This document shows positions 12,059-22,011 of a stretch of DNA of 64,000 nucleotides, in pieces. A program made the translations under genes and the position numbers. This DNA comes from Carallia brachiata (Eukaryota; Streptophyta; Magnoliopsida; Malpighiales; Rhizophoraceae): contig JADCRB010000006.1 in NCBI GenBank assembly GCA_021464245.1, forward strand, positions 1,877,621 to 1,941,620. Direction: 5' to 3'. How positions within the stretch are numbered: the first letter of the stretch is position 1; each line of letters starts with the position of its first letter. The notes under the pieces were generated by a model. The model did no database searches. It saw only the letters and a program-made list of their open reading frames with translations, and was not told where the DNA came from.

Positions 12059-12936
12059 TAAGCATGCTGATGTGACGCTCTGTTAAGTGCCATGTCAGAC
12101 CAAACTTGTCATTTCAGCATGACACATCATCAAAGGATGATGGCATGGCCTACTAAAAATTAAAGTTTTCTAAATATTTTTATAATTTCTTAACAATTAA
12201 ACAAAAATATTAAAAAAAAACGTTATCTCTCTCTGCCCTTCTTCCTCTCTCCTCACCTCTCTCTCTTTTTTCCTCCCTTTCTTTCCCCTCATCCCCTCTC
12301 TCCTTCCTTTTTCTCTCTTCTTTCCTCCCTCTCTCTTCTTTCCTCAATACTATCTTTTTCTATAATTGGTTTTTTTTTCTTTTTCTTTTTCAATTTGATG
12401 ATGGGAAAATCACCAATATCCCAAAAAGAAAATGGCCTCAAAAAAGGGCCATGTACCTTAGAAGAAGACACAAAGTTGGTTGATTACATTCAAAAACATG
12501 GCCAGGGAAGTTGGAGAGTACTTTCAAGACTTGTTGTCTTGAACAGTTGTGGAAAGAGTTATCTCACTCTTGAGATCGAGAGAGGAAAGTTCTCTTGAGA
12601 AGAAGAGCAAATTATCATCAACCTCTATGCTATTTTTGGAAGTATGGAGGAACGAAGAGAGAGGGAGGAAAGAGAATAGGGAAAGGATGGAGAGAGAGGT
12701 GAGATAAGAGAAAGGGATGAGGGAGGACAGAGAGGTGAGGAGAGAGAGGGAAGCAAAATAGGAGAGAGGAATTTTATTTACTAATTTATTTTGTTTAATT
12801 CTAACGAAATTATAAAAAAAAACATTAAAAAAATAACTTTCAGGATATCTCGCCATCATTCTTTGACGATGTGACATGCTGAAATAGCAAATTTTGTCTG
12901 ATGTGGCGCCTAATGGAATGCCACGTTAGCATACTT
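12059..12936. mobile_element. Inverted-repeat (Pack-MULE-like) element with a MYB gene fragment
   Basis: The left arm (12,059-12,350) and right arm (12,640-12,936) are long, imperfect inverted repeats. From outside in, each has a GCATGCTGATGTGAC-type end, a block around TGATGATGTGTCATGCTGAAAT, an A/T-rich stretch (TTTTGTTTAATT...AAATTATAAA) and a pyrimidine or purine tract. Between them lies an R2R3-MYB fragment. Long terminal inverted repeats around captured host gene sequence are the hallmark of Pack-MULEs. I found no clean target duplication, and one or both tips may be lost. Confidence 0.6.
12395..12640 (+). pseudogene. R2R3-MYB transcription factor fragment
   Basis: The frame opens at ATGATGGGAAAATCACC and reads the start of the R2 repeat: GLKKGPCTLEEDTKLVDYIQ, then KHGQGSWRVLSRLVVLNSCG. 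Plant R2R3-MYBs have KKGPWTPEED...GSWRALPKLAGLNRCGKS here, so the first Trp of the repeat is Cys. About seven residues are then missing (the SCRLRWT part) and the text resumes at SYLTLEIERGKFS, matching NYLRPDIKRGKFS of the next exon, then a TGA and EEEQIIINL. No intron is seen at the usual first-intron site, but the small deletion spans that site, so a cDNA origin cannot be told from a deletion. The fragment lacks most of R3 and the activation region. Confidence 0.85.
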
Positions 12937-13140
12937 AAGGTATGTTTGTTTGAGGTGGAAATCACTCCTAGGAAATCATTTGTTCCATTTTACAGCGTTT
13001 GTGGCCCAAATTTTAATTGGTCAATGAAAAATTAACTCTTGGTTAAAGGGATCCCATGCCTATATGTCTAGAAAATGTCATACGCTCAAAACGAGCGAAT
13101 GACACTTTTTGAAACTAACGCACGATATTTAAAAACAAAA

Positions 13141-13586
13141 GAAGAACGGGCACGATAGAGAAGAGAAGAAGAGAGAGAGTGAAGAGGAGAGAGAAAGTTA
13201 ATAGAGAGAGTGGAGAGTGAATGTGTGAAAAGAGAGATAGTGGAGAGAGAGAGAAGGGAGAATTAAGACAGAGAGAGAGAGAAAGAGTTAAGAAAGAGAG
13301 AGAAAGGAAACAAAGAGAGTTAAGAAAGAGTGTGTGTGTGAAGAGGGAGAGTGGGGAGAGAAAGAGAGTGGAGAGAGAGTGTGTGTGATGAGAGAGAGAG
13401 TTAATAGAGAGAGTGAGTGGAGACACAGAGAGAGTTAAGAGAGAGGGATTGGAGAGAGTTCAAAGAGAGAGTGTGTGTGATGAGAGAGAGAGAGAGATAA
13501 CATAGTGAGATAGTGGAGAAAGAGAGTGGAGAGAGAGAGAGAGAGAGAGAGGGCATCATGTGATAGAGAGAGACTTATGAGAGAGA
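13141..13586 (+). repeat. Long purine-rich (GA)n tract
   Basis: About 450 bp of GAGAGA with GTGTGTG and AAGAGAG interruptions, nearly free of pyrimidines other than T. The minus-strand open frame through it is low-complexity. The tract continues across the retroelement insertion (GAGAGAGAG again at 20,728), which supports the insertion model. Confidence 0.85.
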
Positions 13587-13591
13587 GGAAG
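13587..13591 (+). repeat. Target-site duplication, left (GGAAG)
   Basis: GGAAG lies directly before the LTR start TGATGTGATC and is repeated directly after the outer end of the third LTR at 20,715-20,719. Confidence 0.75.
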
Positions 13592-14385
13592 TGATGTGAT
13601 CCTAGCCAACCTCCTCACTACGTCATTGGGTGTATTTTTGATGGCTCAGTGGGCTTTGCTTGGAGGCCAAGAAACGTGCTTTACTTGTGGAGCAAGTGAT
13701 GAAAATTGTAGGTCTCACAAGTCTACATCAACTAATCAAGTTCAAGAGGAGGAGGATTGACCGAGTTGTTCAAGCTTGGGCCGAGAAGGGCAGTTTGGGC
13801 CTAGCTAATTTTGATTAAATTAATTTAGACTTTTTATTGTTATTTGGGCCAGACATTTTTTTATTTAAGCCCAATCCATTTATTAGTAGGAATTAGTTTT
13901 AATGCTTATTTCTAGTTTAATTAGGTTTTCCTGATGGAATTGAAAACTTTGTTTTTCTAGTCTTAGTAGGTTTTCTTGCCTTAGTAGGTTTAAAACCCTA
14001 GTTACTTGGGTTTGCCTATAAATAGGCTTGTTTGTCTTCTTTACATAACAGACTTTGCAGACATTGTTAAACATTGATTGAGAGGAATAAACTATCCTAC
14101 TTGGTTCTTTTGAGAACTTTGTGATTTCAGCCTTGTGTGAAGAATCAGGCTTATCATTCACATCTCAAATTGTTCTTAAGTGTGATTTCTACCTTATCAT
14201 CTTATTAAAACCTTGGTTCATATCTCTTTATAGATATCGGGTCTTGGTTCCGCTTATAACCTTGGTTCTTGTCTCCATTATAGACAACGGGTCTTGGTTC
14301 TCTTGTTGAATCTGATTTGGCTTTCTTGGGTTTGCTAACAACATATTGGTGTTGGGTTTCACCTCTCTAGGTGTGGTTCTCATCA
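13592..14385 (+). repeat. LTR1 of the composite (794 bp)
   Basis: It starts TGATGTGATCC and ends TTCTCATCA, with inverted termini TGATG/CATCA. It is followed by a perfect primer-binding site. It contains a TATAAATA box and, near 14,210-14,310, two tandem-like ACGGGTCTTGGTTC/CGGGTCTTGGTTCC repeats. Confidence 0.92.
14017..14024 (+). promoter_or_regulatory. TATA box in LTR1
   Basis: TATAAATA within GCCTATAAATAGGC. The same box occurs at 17,099-17,106 in LTR2 and on the minus strand at 20,282-20,289 in LTR3. Confidence 0.65.
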
Positions 14386-14387
14386 GT

Positions 14388-14399
14388 TGGTATCAGAGC
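14388..14399 (+). other. Primer-binding site (initiator tRNA-Met)
   Basis: TGGTATCAGAGC two bases after LTR1. This is the standard plant LTR-element PBS, complementary to the 3' end of initiator tRNA-Met. Confidence 0.9.
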
Positions 14400-15110
14400 T
14401 CAGGCTCTAAGTCAGGTTTATGTATCTTTCATCTATTTGTGTCATTGTTTCTGTTATTTCGTGTTCTTCTTTGTGCTTTCATCACATTAGTTTTCTGCCT
14501 TTATTCTATTTGTGTCTTTGATTGCTTTGTTTCGTTGTTTGTGTCTTATACCTGAAAATCTAGAAAAAATAAAAAAAAATCTAGTGTGTTCTTTGTCCTT
14601 CGTTTGTGTTTTATTTGTTGAAAAAAAAAAAAAAACCCTAAGTCTTTGTGTTTTCACGCGTCTATCCGCTAGATTTGATGTCTGTTCAGTATTTTTGTGA
14701 TAACTTCTTCTATACAAATCCAAATTGAGTGATTCAAGTTACATTTCAAAGCTAACACATAGGGCTACAACTTTTGTGTTTTGAGAAAAGCCCAGCTCAA
14801 TTTGTATCTTAGTCAAAAACCTGTTCAAAAGCAGCACTCAAAATCTGTTTTGATTAGGAGAAAGAGGGAAAACCCTAGCCGCCCTATTAAAACCCTGACC
14901 TGCCCCTGCCAAACCCTAATTTGTGTGTTCTTGTGATTATTTGAGTCAGTTTGTTACTTTCCAGCTAGTTGAAAAAAAAAAAAAGAACTTGTTCTTTCTC
15001 TTTTTGAGTGCAAATACGAGAGATTGAGTGACATAGCGTGAGAAGAGGAGTGCAAACACGTGAGGGAGTGTTTGTGAGGTTTTCTAACATTCTTTTCAGG
15101 TCTTTCAATC

Positions 15111-15238
15111 ATGTCACAACACAAGGATAAAAGCGCTTCCTATGGAGAGCAGATAGATAAAAAGTTCACCTTACGAGCAATGTTCCAGCGTTTTGAACGT
15201 TTGGATATTATTCTCGACAACATACGACTGCTAAATTG
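15111..15238 (+). pseudogene. gag 5' fragment, copy 1
   Basis: Starts MSQHKDKSASYGEQIDKKFT and ends RFERLDIILDNIR before frame loss at the palindrome centre. It is clearly related to, but distinct from, the longer gag on the minus strand (MSQHKNQSASDGEKIDEKFT). Confidence 0.85.
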
Positions 15239-15291
15239 GTTGAGAGATTGGATAGATTGGGTTTAGGAGCTCTTCTTTTTCGTTCTTGTTG

Positions 15292-16208
15292 CAATTTAGC
15301 AGTCGTATGTTGTCGAGAATAATATCCAAACGTTCAAAACGCTAGAACATTGCTCGTAAGGTGAACTTCTTATCTATCTGCTCTCCATAGGAAGCGCTTT
15401 TATCCTTGTGTTGTGACATGATTGAAAGACCTGAAAAGAATGTTAGAAAACCTCACAAACACTCCCTGACGTGTTTGCACTCCTTTTCTCACGCTATGTC
15501 ACTCAATCTCTCGTATTTGCACTCAAAAAGAGAAAGAACAAGTTCTTTTTTTTTTTTAAACTAGCTGGAAAGTAACAAAACTGACTCAAATAATCACAAG
15601 AACACACAAATTAGGGTTTGGAAGGGGCAGGTCAGGGTTTTAATAGGGCGGCTAGGGTTTTCCCTCTTTCTCCTAATCAAAACAGATTTTGAGTGCTGCT
15701 TTTGAACAGGTTTTTGACTAAGACACAAATTGAGCTGGGCTTTTCTCAAAACACAAAAGTTGTAGCCCTATGTGTTAGCTTTGAAACGTAACTTGAATCA
15801 CTCAATTTGGATTTGTATAGAAGAAGTTATCACAAAAATACTGAACAGACATCAAATCTAGCGGATAGACGCGTGAAAACACAAAGACTTAGGGTTTTTT
15901 TTTTTTTTTTGATTTTGAACAAATAAAACACAAACGAAGGACAAAGAACACACTAGATTTTTTTTTATTTTTTCTAGATTTTCAGGTATAAGACACAAAC
16001 AACGAAACAATGCAATCAAAGACACGAATAGAATAAAGACAGAAAACTAATGTGATGAAAGCACAAAGAAGAACACGAAATAACAGAAACAATGACACAA
16101 ATAGATGAAAGATACGTAAACCTGACTTAGAGCCTGAGCTCTGATACCAACTGATGAGAACCACACCTAGAGAGGTGAAACCCAACACCAATATGTTGTT
16201 AGCAAACC
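15292..16208 (-). repeat. Palindrome arm 2 (inverted gag start, leader, PBS, LTR tip)
   Basis: Reverse copy of arm 1. The gag ATG is at 15,417-15,419 on the minus strand and a perfect reversed PBS is at 16,138-16,149. About 57 bases of the LTR 3' end follow, then an abrupt switch to unrelated plus-strand internal sequence at about 16,209. Confidence 0.85.
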
Positions 16209-16660
16209 TCATGATGGTGAACTGGAGACATTGGTTGATGTTGTGGAATATGAATTTAAAGGCTATGAAAATCAACTTGTGGAAGATTGTGAATTGGATG
16301 TGGAATTTGTGCTTAAAGTTGAATTGGTATATGGTGGAAAGTTAGCAATATGCCCTATTAGAAAGCTACCAATCAGTTCAACGACACCACAACTATTGGA
16401 TATTGTTGATTCTATGCTTAATGTGCCTTCTCATACTGATTTTATTATTGCAGATCCAATGTTAAACCACCTTAGCTCGTTTTCTTTGTTTGATTACCTA
16501 GTGCTGATTCAAAAGAGGAGTTTTTGGTTCATAATGAAGGCATCCTTATACTCCAAGTATTTGTTTCTTTGGCATGGAAGATATCAATTCTTAGTAGTTC
16601 AAAGTATTCCTCTTAGCTTTGAAATGGAACAACAGCAAGATTTGAGGACAAATCTTTTTG
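16209..16660 (+). pseudogene. 3' internal segment of a gypsy element
   Basis: An open frame from about 16,213 runs to the polypurine tract and ends DLRTNLFEERGND. That resembles the end of many plant gypsy polyproteins (RTNPFEEGGND-type). The rest of the frame (for example DVVEYEFKGYENQLVEDCEL) I do not recognise. Catalytic integrase motifs are absent, so this is at most the far C-terminal part of pol. Confidence 0.5.
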
Positions 16661-16673
16661 AAGAAAGGGGGAA
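16661..16673 (+). other. Polypurine tract before LTR2
   Basis: AAGAAAGGGGGAA directly abuts the LTR2 start TGATGTGATC. Confidence 0.85.
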
Positions 16674-17467
16674 TGATGTGATCCTGGCCAACCTCCTCAC
16701 TACGTCATTGGGTGTATTTTTGATGGCTCAGTGGGCTTTGCTTGGAGGCCAAGAAACGTGCTTTACTTGTGGAGCAAGTGATGAAAATTGTAGGTCCCAC
16801 AAGTCTACATCAACTAATCAAGTTCAAGAGGAGGAGGATTGACCGAGTTGTTCAAGCTTGGGCCGAGAAGAGCAGTTTAGGCCTAGCTAATATTGATTAA
16901 ATTAATTTAGACTTTTTATTGTTATTTGGGCCAAACATTGCTTTATTTAAGCCAAATCCATTTATTGGTAGCAAGTAGTTTTAATGATTATTTCTAGTTT
17001 AATTAGGTTTTCCTTATGGAAGTAAAAATTTTGTTTTTCTAGTCTTAGTATGTTTTCTAGCCTTAGTAGGTTTAAAACCCTAGTTACTTGGGCTTGCCTA
17101 TAAATAGGCTTGTTTATCTTCTTTACATAACAAACTTTGCAGACATTATTAAACATTGATTGAGAGGAATAAACTATCCTACTTGGTTCTTTTGAGAACT
17201 TTGTGATTTCAGCCTTGTGTGAACAATCAGGCTTATCATTCACATCTCAAATTGTTCTTGAGTGTGATTTCTACCTTATCATCTTATTATAACCTTGGAT
17301 CATATCTCTTTATAGATATCGGGTCTTGGTTCCGCCTATAACCTTGGTTCTTGTCTCCATTATAGACAACGGGTCTTGGTTCTCTTGTTGAATCTTATTT
17401 GGCTTTCTTGGGTTTGCTAACAACATATTGGTGTTGGGTTTCACCTCTCTAGGTGTGGTTCTCATCA
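16674..17467 (+). repeat. LTR2 of the composite (794 bp)
   Basis: Same length and termini as LTR1. It is preceded by a polypurine tract (as a 3' LTR) but is also followed by GTTGGTAT, the first bases of a leader and PBS (as a 5' LTR), before the sequence switches to inverted gag-protease. A single LTR with both neighbours is what a one-LTR circle or tandem junction would give. Confidence 0.9.
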
Positions 17468-17475
17468 GTTGGTAT

Positions 17476-19267
17476 AGCACTTTCACTCTCCAATCTCGTT
17501 TTTTTCACTCTCATGCTTTTGCTCACTCTCTCTAATCCTAATATGATCCTCATAAACTTGTTATGGTGTCAAAGGAATGAGTGTGTATGTTTTCCCTTCC
17601 ATGGTGAGTGTATATCGATTCTTATGTCCATCATGCATTGCTCCCATATCATACTGCTAAGGACGTCCCAACAAAACATGACCAGCTTGCATTGGTCCTA
17701 CATCACACAATACCTCATCAGTATACCTCCCACTGGTGAATGAAACTCGAACTTGCTTGTTCACCCTTACTTCTCCACAATCATGAAACCATTGTAACTT
17801 GTATGGTCTTGGATGTTTCAAAGTAGGTAGATTCAGCTTCTCTACAAGCAAGGTACTAGCAACGTTAGTACAACTACCACCATCAATGATCAAACTACAT
17901 ACCTTATTCTTGATGACGCATCTAGTATGGAAGATATTCTCGCGTTGCACGTCATCAACCTCCTTAACTTGCATATTCAAAGCACGCCTCACCACAAGTG
18001 TTACTTGCCCTTTAGGATACTGAAACTCCCCTTCTACATCACTACAATCTTCCAAAGGTGGCATAGACTCCTCATCCGAATCTGATCCTGATTCAACATC
18101 TCCATCCTCCCTCATGATCATTACACGTCTATTAGGGCATTGGTTAGCAACATGTCCTCTTCCCAAGCACTTAAAACATTGAACATCTCTAGATCTATTT
18201 TGTGACACATCAGTCTTACCCTTCTCTTGGCTACTCCAAACCTCCTTGCTTTTGTTTGGCTCATACTTGAACTTGTTTGGAGCTTTTTCCTCTTTTTTGT
18301 TCCAATTCGGCTTCCATGTTGAGGAAGAAGTCAAATTTGAACTATATATTGATGTTATACTCCTCCCTTTGAGCTGCATTTCAACCTTCATAGCCATGTG
18401 AACCATGTCCTCCAACTCCACATAATGTTGCAGCTCTACTATATCAGCTATGTTCTTGTTTAGCCCTTGTAGAAACCTTGCCATTGTTGCTTCTCTATCT
18501 TCCTCAATATTTGCTTTGATAATGGCAATCTCCATCTCCTTATGATATTCCTCCACACTTTTGATACCTTGAGTAAGTCCTTGCAACCTGCGATAAAGCT
18601 CACGATAATAATGGTTAGCAACAAATCGTTTCCTCATAATTGCCTTCATCTCATCCCAAGTGTCAATTGTTCTTTCACGATTTCTCCTCCTCTCATGTAC
18701 CCTTTGATCCCACCAAATTAATGTATAATCTACAAATACAGAGGCTGCCAACTTCACCTTCTTCTCCTCAGAAAAATTATGGCACTCAAACACCAATTCT
18801 ACCTTCCTCTCCCATTCCCAATACACATCAGGATCTAACTTCCCTTGAAATGATGGAATCTTCATTTTAATACTATCCAAATCCCTACCTTGTCTATCTT
18901 CCCATCTACCAAAATTCCTTTCTTTCCTAGGCTGCCTATATCCATGACCACCTCTACCAACACCTCTACCGCCTCCCATATATCTTCCCATGTTGTCATT
19001 ATAAGGCCTATCAAACTCTCCATACTCATCCCTCAGATCTACCCCTTCATCATCAATATCATCCTCATGCAATTCTAGAGTCCTTCTTTGTTTTCGTTGC
19101 TGCAATTTGGCAAACGCACTATCTTGCCTCTCCAATCTATCCAATCTCTCACCCACGCTGTCGAGAATAATATCTAAACGATCAAAACGCTGGCACATCG
19201 CTTGCAAAGTGAACTTCTCATCTATCTTTTCTCCATCAGAAGCGCTTTGATTCTTGTGTTGTGACAT
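17476..19267 (-). pseudogene. gypsy gag-protease, truncated
   Basis: The start is taken as ATG 19,267 (MSQHKNQSASDGEK), because the same start is conserved in the other copy; the open frame extends 18 codons farther upstream. The frame reads 536 aa to TAG 17,657-17,659. Order: coiled-coil-like N-terminus (ERLDRLERQDSAF), RG-rich patch, the retrotransposon gag domain (PSFQGKLDPDVYWEWERKVE, RFLQGLNKNIADIVELQHY), a CCHC knuckle CFKCLGRGHVANQC at about 363-377, and an aspartic protease with LIIDGGSCTNVAS at about 461 (DGGS in place of the usual DTGS/DSGA). The stop replaces Trp in LLGRPW (TGG to TAG). Homology continues beyond it (QYDMGAMHDGHKNRYT, then another stop CAA to TAA) to about 17,480. 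RT and integrase are missing. Confidence 0.88.
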
Positions 19268-19920
19268 GGTGTAAAGACTTGAAAAGAATGTTAGAAAAAC
19301 CTTACAAACACTCCCTCTCATGTTTCACTCCACTCACTCACAAATAGCACTCAGCTCTCGTGTTTAACACACAATTAAACTTGGCTTTTACCCTCTAATG
19401 TACACACTCTAGCCTTTTACCTCTCAAAACTTCCTTAGTAAGTTCTTTATTGAACTAAGTATTCAAAACCAGCCTTGCAACTAACAAACCAAGACAAATC
19501 ACACAAGAAATCAAGAGGTCAATAAAAAAAACATGTCAGCAAATAAATATAAGTAAAGGAAACAAGAAAACGTGAGCAACAATATTTTAGAAGTTAAGAA
19601 TATTAATTAGACAAGGATCAAACGAAATTATGAGAATCAAGGTGATTTGAGACCAATCAGAATCAATTTTGCACAAAGAAACACAAAGGAAACAAATCAG
19701 CCTAATAAGGAAGTAAACCAACACAAACAAGATTTTTCCCAAACAGGCAAAAACTAAACAAAATACCAAATTAACACACTTTTTGCTTTTCTTTTCTTTT
19801 TTTTTTCTTCCTTCTCTTCTTCTTCATTTTTTTTCGTTTTTTTTTTAATTTATGAAGATGCAGAAACAACAAAACAAAGAGATAAGTAAATCCGATTTAG
19901 AGCCAAGCTCTTATATCAAC
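19268..19920 (-). other. Leader of the minus-strand half, with decayed PBS
   Basis: Untranslated leader between LTR3 and gag. The PBS at 19,907-19,918 reads TGATATAAGAGC on the minus strand, against the usual TGGTATCAGAGC. This leader is not the one in the palindrome arms; the two share little outside the PBS and gag start. Confidence 0.7.
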
Positions 19921-20714
19921 TGATGAGAACCACACCTAGAGAAGTGAAACCCAACACCAATATATTGTTAGCAAATCCAAGAAAGCCAAATCAGATTCAA
20001 TAAGAGAACCAAGACCCGTTGTCTATAATGGAGACAAGAACCAAGGTTATAGGCGGAACCAAGACCCGATATCTACAAAGAGATATGAATCAAAGTTATA
20101 ATAAGATGATAAGGTAGAAATCACACTCAAGAACAATTTGAGATGTGAATGATAGGCCTGATTGTTCACACAAGGCTGAAATCACAATGTTATCAAAAGA
20201 ACCAAGTAGGATAGTTTATTCCTCTCAATCAATGTTTAACAATGTCTGCAAAGTCTGTTATGTAAAGAAGACAAACAAGCTTATTTATAGGCAAACCCAA
20301 GTAAATAGGGTTTTAAACCTACTAAGGTTAGAAAACCTACTAAGACTAAAAAAACAAAGTTTTTACTTCCATAAGGAAAACCTAATTAAACTAGAAATAA
20401 ACATTAAAACTAATTCCTACCAATAAATGGATTGGGTTTAAATAAAACAATGTCTGACCCAAATAACAATAAAAAGTCTAAATTAATTTAATCAAAGTTA
20501 GCTAGGCCCAAACTGCTCTTCTCAGCCCAAGCTTGAACAACTCGGTCAATCCTCCTCCTCTTGAACTTGATTAGTTGATGTAGACTTGTGGGACCTACAA
20601 TTTTCATCACTTGCTCCACAAGTAAAACACGTTTCTTGGCCTCCAAGCAAAGTCCACTGAGCCATCAAAAATACACCCAATGACGTAGTGAGGAGGTTGG
20701 CCAGGATCACGTCA
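19921..20714 (-). repeat. LTR3 of the composite (794 bp, inverted)
   Basis: Reverse complement of the LTR1/LTR2 type with a few per cent differences. Its U3 end TGACGTGATC is the outer right end of the composite and touches the GGAAG duplication. Confidence 0.92.
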
Positions 20715-20719
20715 GGAAG
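20715..20719 (+). repeat. Target-site duplication, right (GGAAG)
   Basis: Matches 13,587-13,591 exactly. The flanking GA-rich DNA resumes immediately (ACATATGAGAGAGAGAG). Confidence 0.75.
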
Positions 20720-21059
20720 ACATATGAGAGAGAGAGCAAAAATAATAAAAAGAGAAAGAAAATGAGAAAGTAAAAAACTTGACAAAAGTTAAATTTTTAG
20801 TAATTCATTTTACAGAATTTCACCAAACATAAAAAGATTTTTTTAATACCAAAGCCAAATACCAAAACAAAAAATGATATTCTAAAATTCCATTGTCTCA
20901 ACAAAAAAAAAAGGACCCTTAACAGAAAAAATGACAAATCGATAAAATTAGTATCACAAAAGTAATGTAGTGGACAACATTCAAAAAAAAAAAAAAAGAA
21001 AAAGTTTTGGCCCAAAGTGGTAAACAAAAAATTATTTCGGTAAAATTAATTAGCAACAT
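20720..21059. other. AT-rich DNA, nothing recognised
   Basis: Poly-A runs and short open frames only. Confidence 0.5.
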
Positions 21060-22001
21060 AAATAAGAATCTAAGGTTCTTCTTCTTCGTAAGTCACTCCG
21101 CTCTATTGTGCGCCTTTCCTTGCTAGGGTGCGCCAATAACGTTGTGGGTGTTGGTGTTGCTTCTTGCAGCCCTGTCGACCTTTATGCCATTTTTTTTGGG
21201 GTCTTCCTCTCGTCCGCTTGGTTATGCTTTGTGTTTTTTGCCGTTTGCGTCCTCTGATTATGTTTGGTTTTCTATTTTTCTGCTTCTCCTGGTGGTGGTG
21301 TTAGCAATCCCTTTCCCCTGTCTTCATTGATCATCTCGGCAGTCGGTGGTGGTAGGGAAGGTTTGCCTTTTCCTTATTATCAAGCAGGTCGTGTACAGCT
21401 TGTGTTGGGTCGGATCTAGTTAGCGGGTTCAGCGGCTTCGATAGTGCTTGTTGCTATGGGGTTTCAGGATGCTAGCGTCGGGAGATGATTGGCTTCGGTT
21501 TCTCTGGTTGCTCTCTGGTGTTGCTTTCCTTTTTGCTAGTGGTTGTGGGTGGTGCATGTGTGGTGTGGATCCTCTTGTGTTTTGGAGGCTCAGGTGGTTC
21601 GATGGCATTTGGGGGTGGCGCTTCAGGTTTGGACACAGTGTTAGCTTGGGAGCTGTTTGTCACCTAATAAGTCGTGTGTGCATGACGATGGTTGAATGGT
21701 GATTTAGTTCTCAGTGAAGCCTTGATGGTGAGATGTCGCATGGTCAGCAACGAAGCTCACACTGATGGTTGCCAGTGCCAGTCTTCTTTTGTGACAAGAG
21801 GAGTTGTGGAGCGTGTTGGTAGTAGTGACTTTAGGCCTGTTTATAGGCTGTATTGTCTGAGTTATGAGCCTAAACTTCCTCAGACTATTGTATACCTTCC
21901 CCAAGTTCTTATCCTTTTATCCTTTTAGGCTACTTTTGTGTTATTTGAATTTATGTATGTAGTGTCCTTTTTGGACCCTACCTTTGTAATAAGTTTTTAT
22001 G
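21060..22001. other. GC/GT-richer unique-looking segment, origin unknown
   Basis: Markedly more GC- and TG-rich than its surroundings (many GGTGGTGG, TTGTGGGTGG words) and ends in TTTGTAATAAG...TTTAATAAAA. The bias and A-rich end resemble the 3' untranslated region of plant LINEs, but I see no reverse transcriptase and no clear duplication. Overlapping 60-84-codon frames show no domain. Confidence 0.3.
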
Positions 22002-22011
22002 TTTAATAAAA
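22002..22011 (+). repeat. Target-site duplication of the MULE, left (TTTAATAAAA)
   Basis: This 10-bp sequence is repeated exactly at 24,053-24,062, directly outside the inverted ends. Confidence 0.75.

Larger units (their letters stand above)
14329..15238 (+). repeat. Palindrome arm 1 (LTR end, leader, gag start)
   Basis: About 910 bp that recur in reverse at 15,292-16,208 with about 98% identity. The arm covers the last 57 bases of LTR1, the PBS, an untranslated leader with poly-A runs, and the first codons of gag from ATG 15,111 (MSQHKDKSASYGEQIDKKFT). A 53-bp spacer, itself gag-like, separates the arms. Confidence 0.85.
13592..20714. mobile_element. Composite Ty3/gypsy element with inverted outer LTRs
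   Basis: Order: LTR1 (+), leader and gag start (+), inverted copy of that leader and gag start (-), 3' internal segment and polypurine tract (+), LTR2 (+), protease-gag (-), leader (-), LTR3 (-). The three LTRs are each 794 bp and about 95% alike. The outer ends are both U3 ends (TGATGTGATC and, reversed, TGACGTGATC). A 5-bp direct repeat GGAAG flanks the whole, and GA-rich DNA continues on both sides. No RT, RNase H or complete integrase is present, so it could move only with proteins from another copy. The inverted structure seems to predate integration. Confidence 0.8.

Noticed and set aside
13115..13426. Ser/Leu-rich minus-strand frame
   Set aside because: It is the reverse of the (GA)n tract.
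16154..16345. 63-codon frame at the palindrome edge
   Set aside because: It crosses the junction of the inverted LTR tip and the 3' internal segment, a chimera of the rearrangement.
21448..21702. 84-codon frame in GT-rich DNA
   Set aside because: Several overlapping frames on both strands are open only because of base composition; no domain found.
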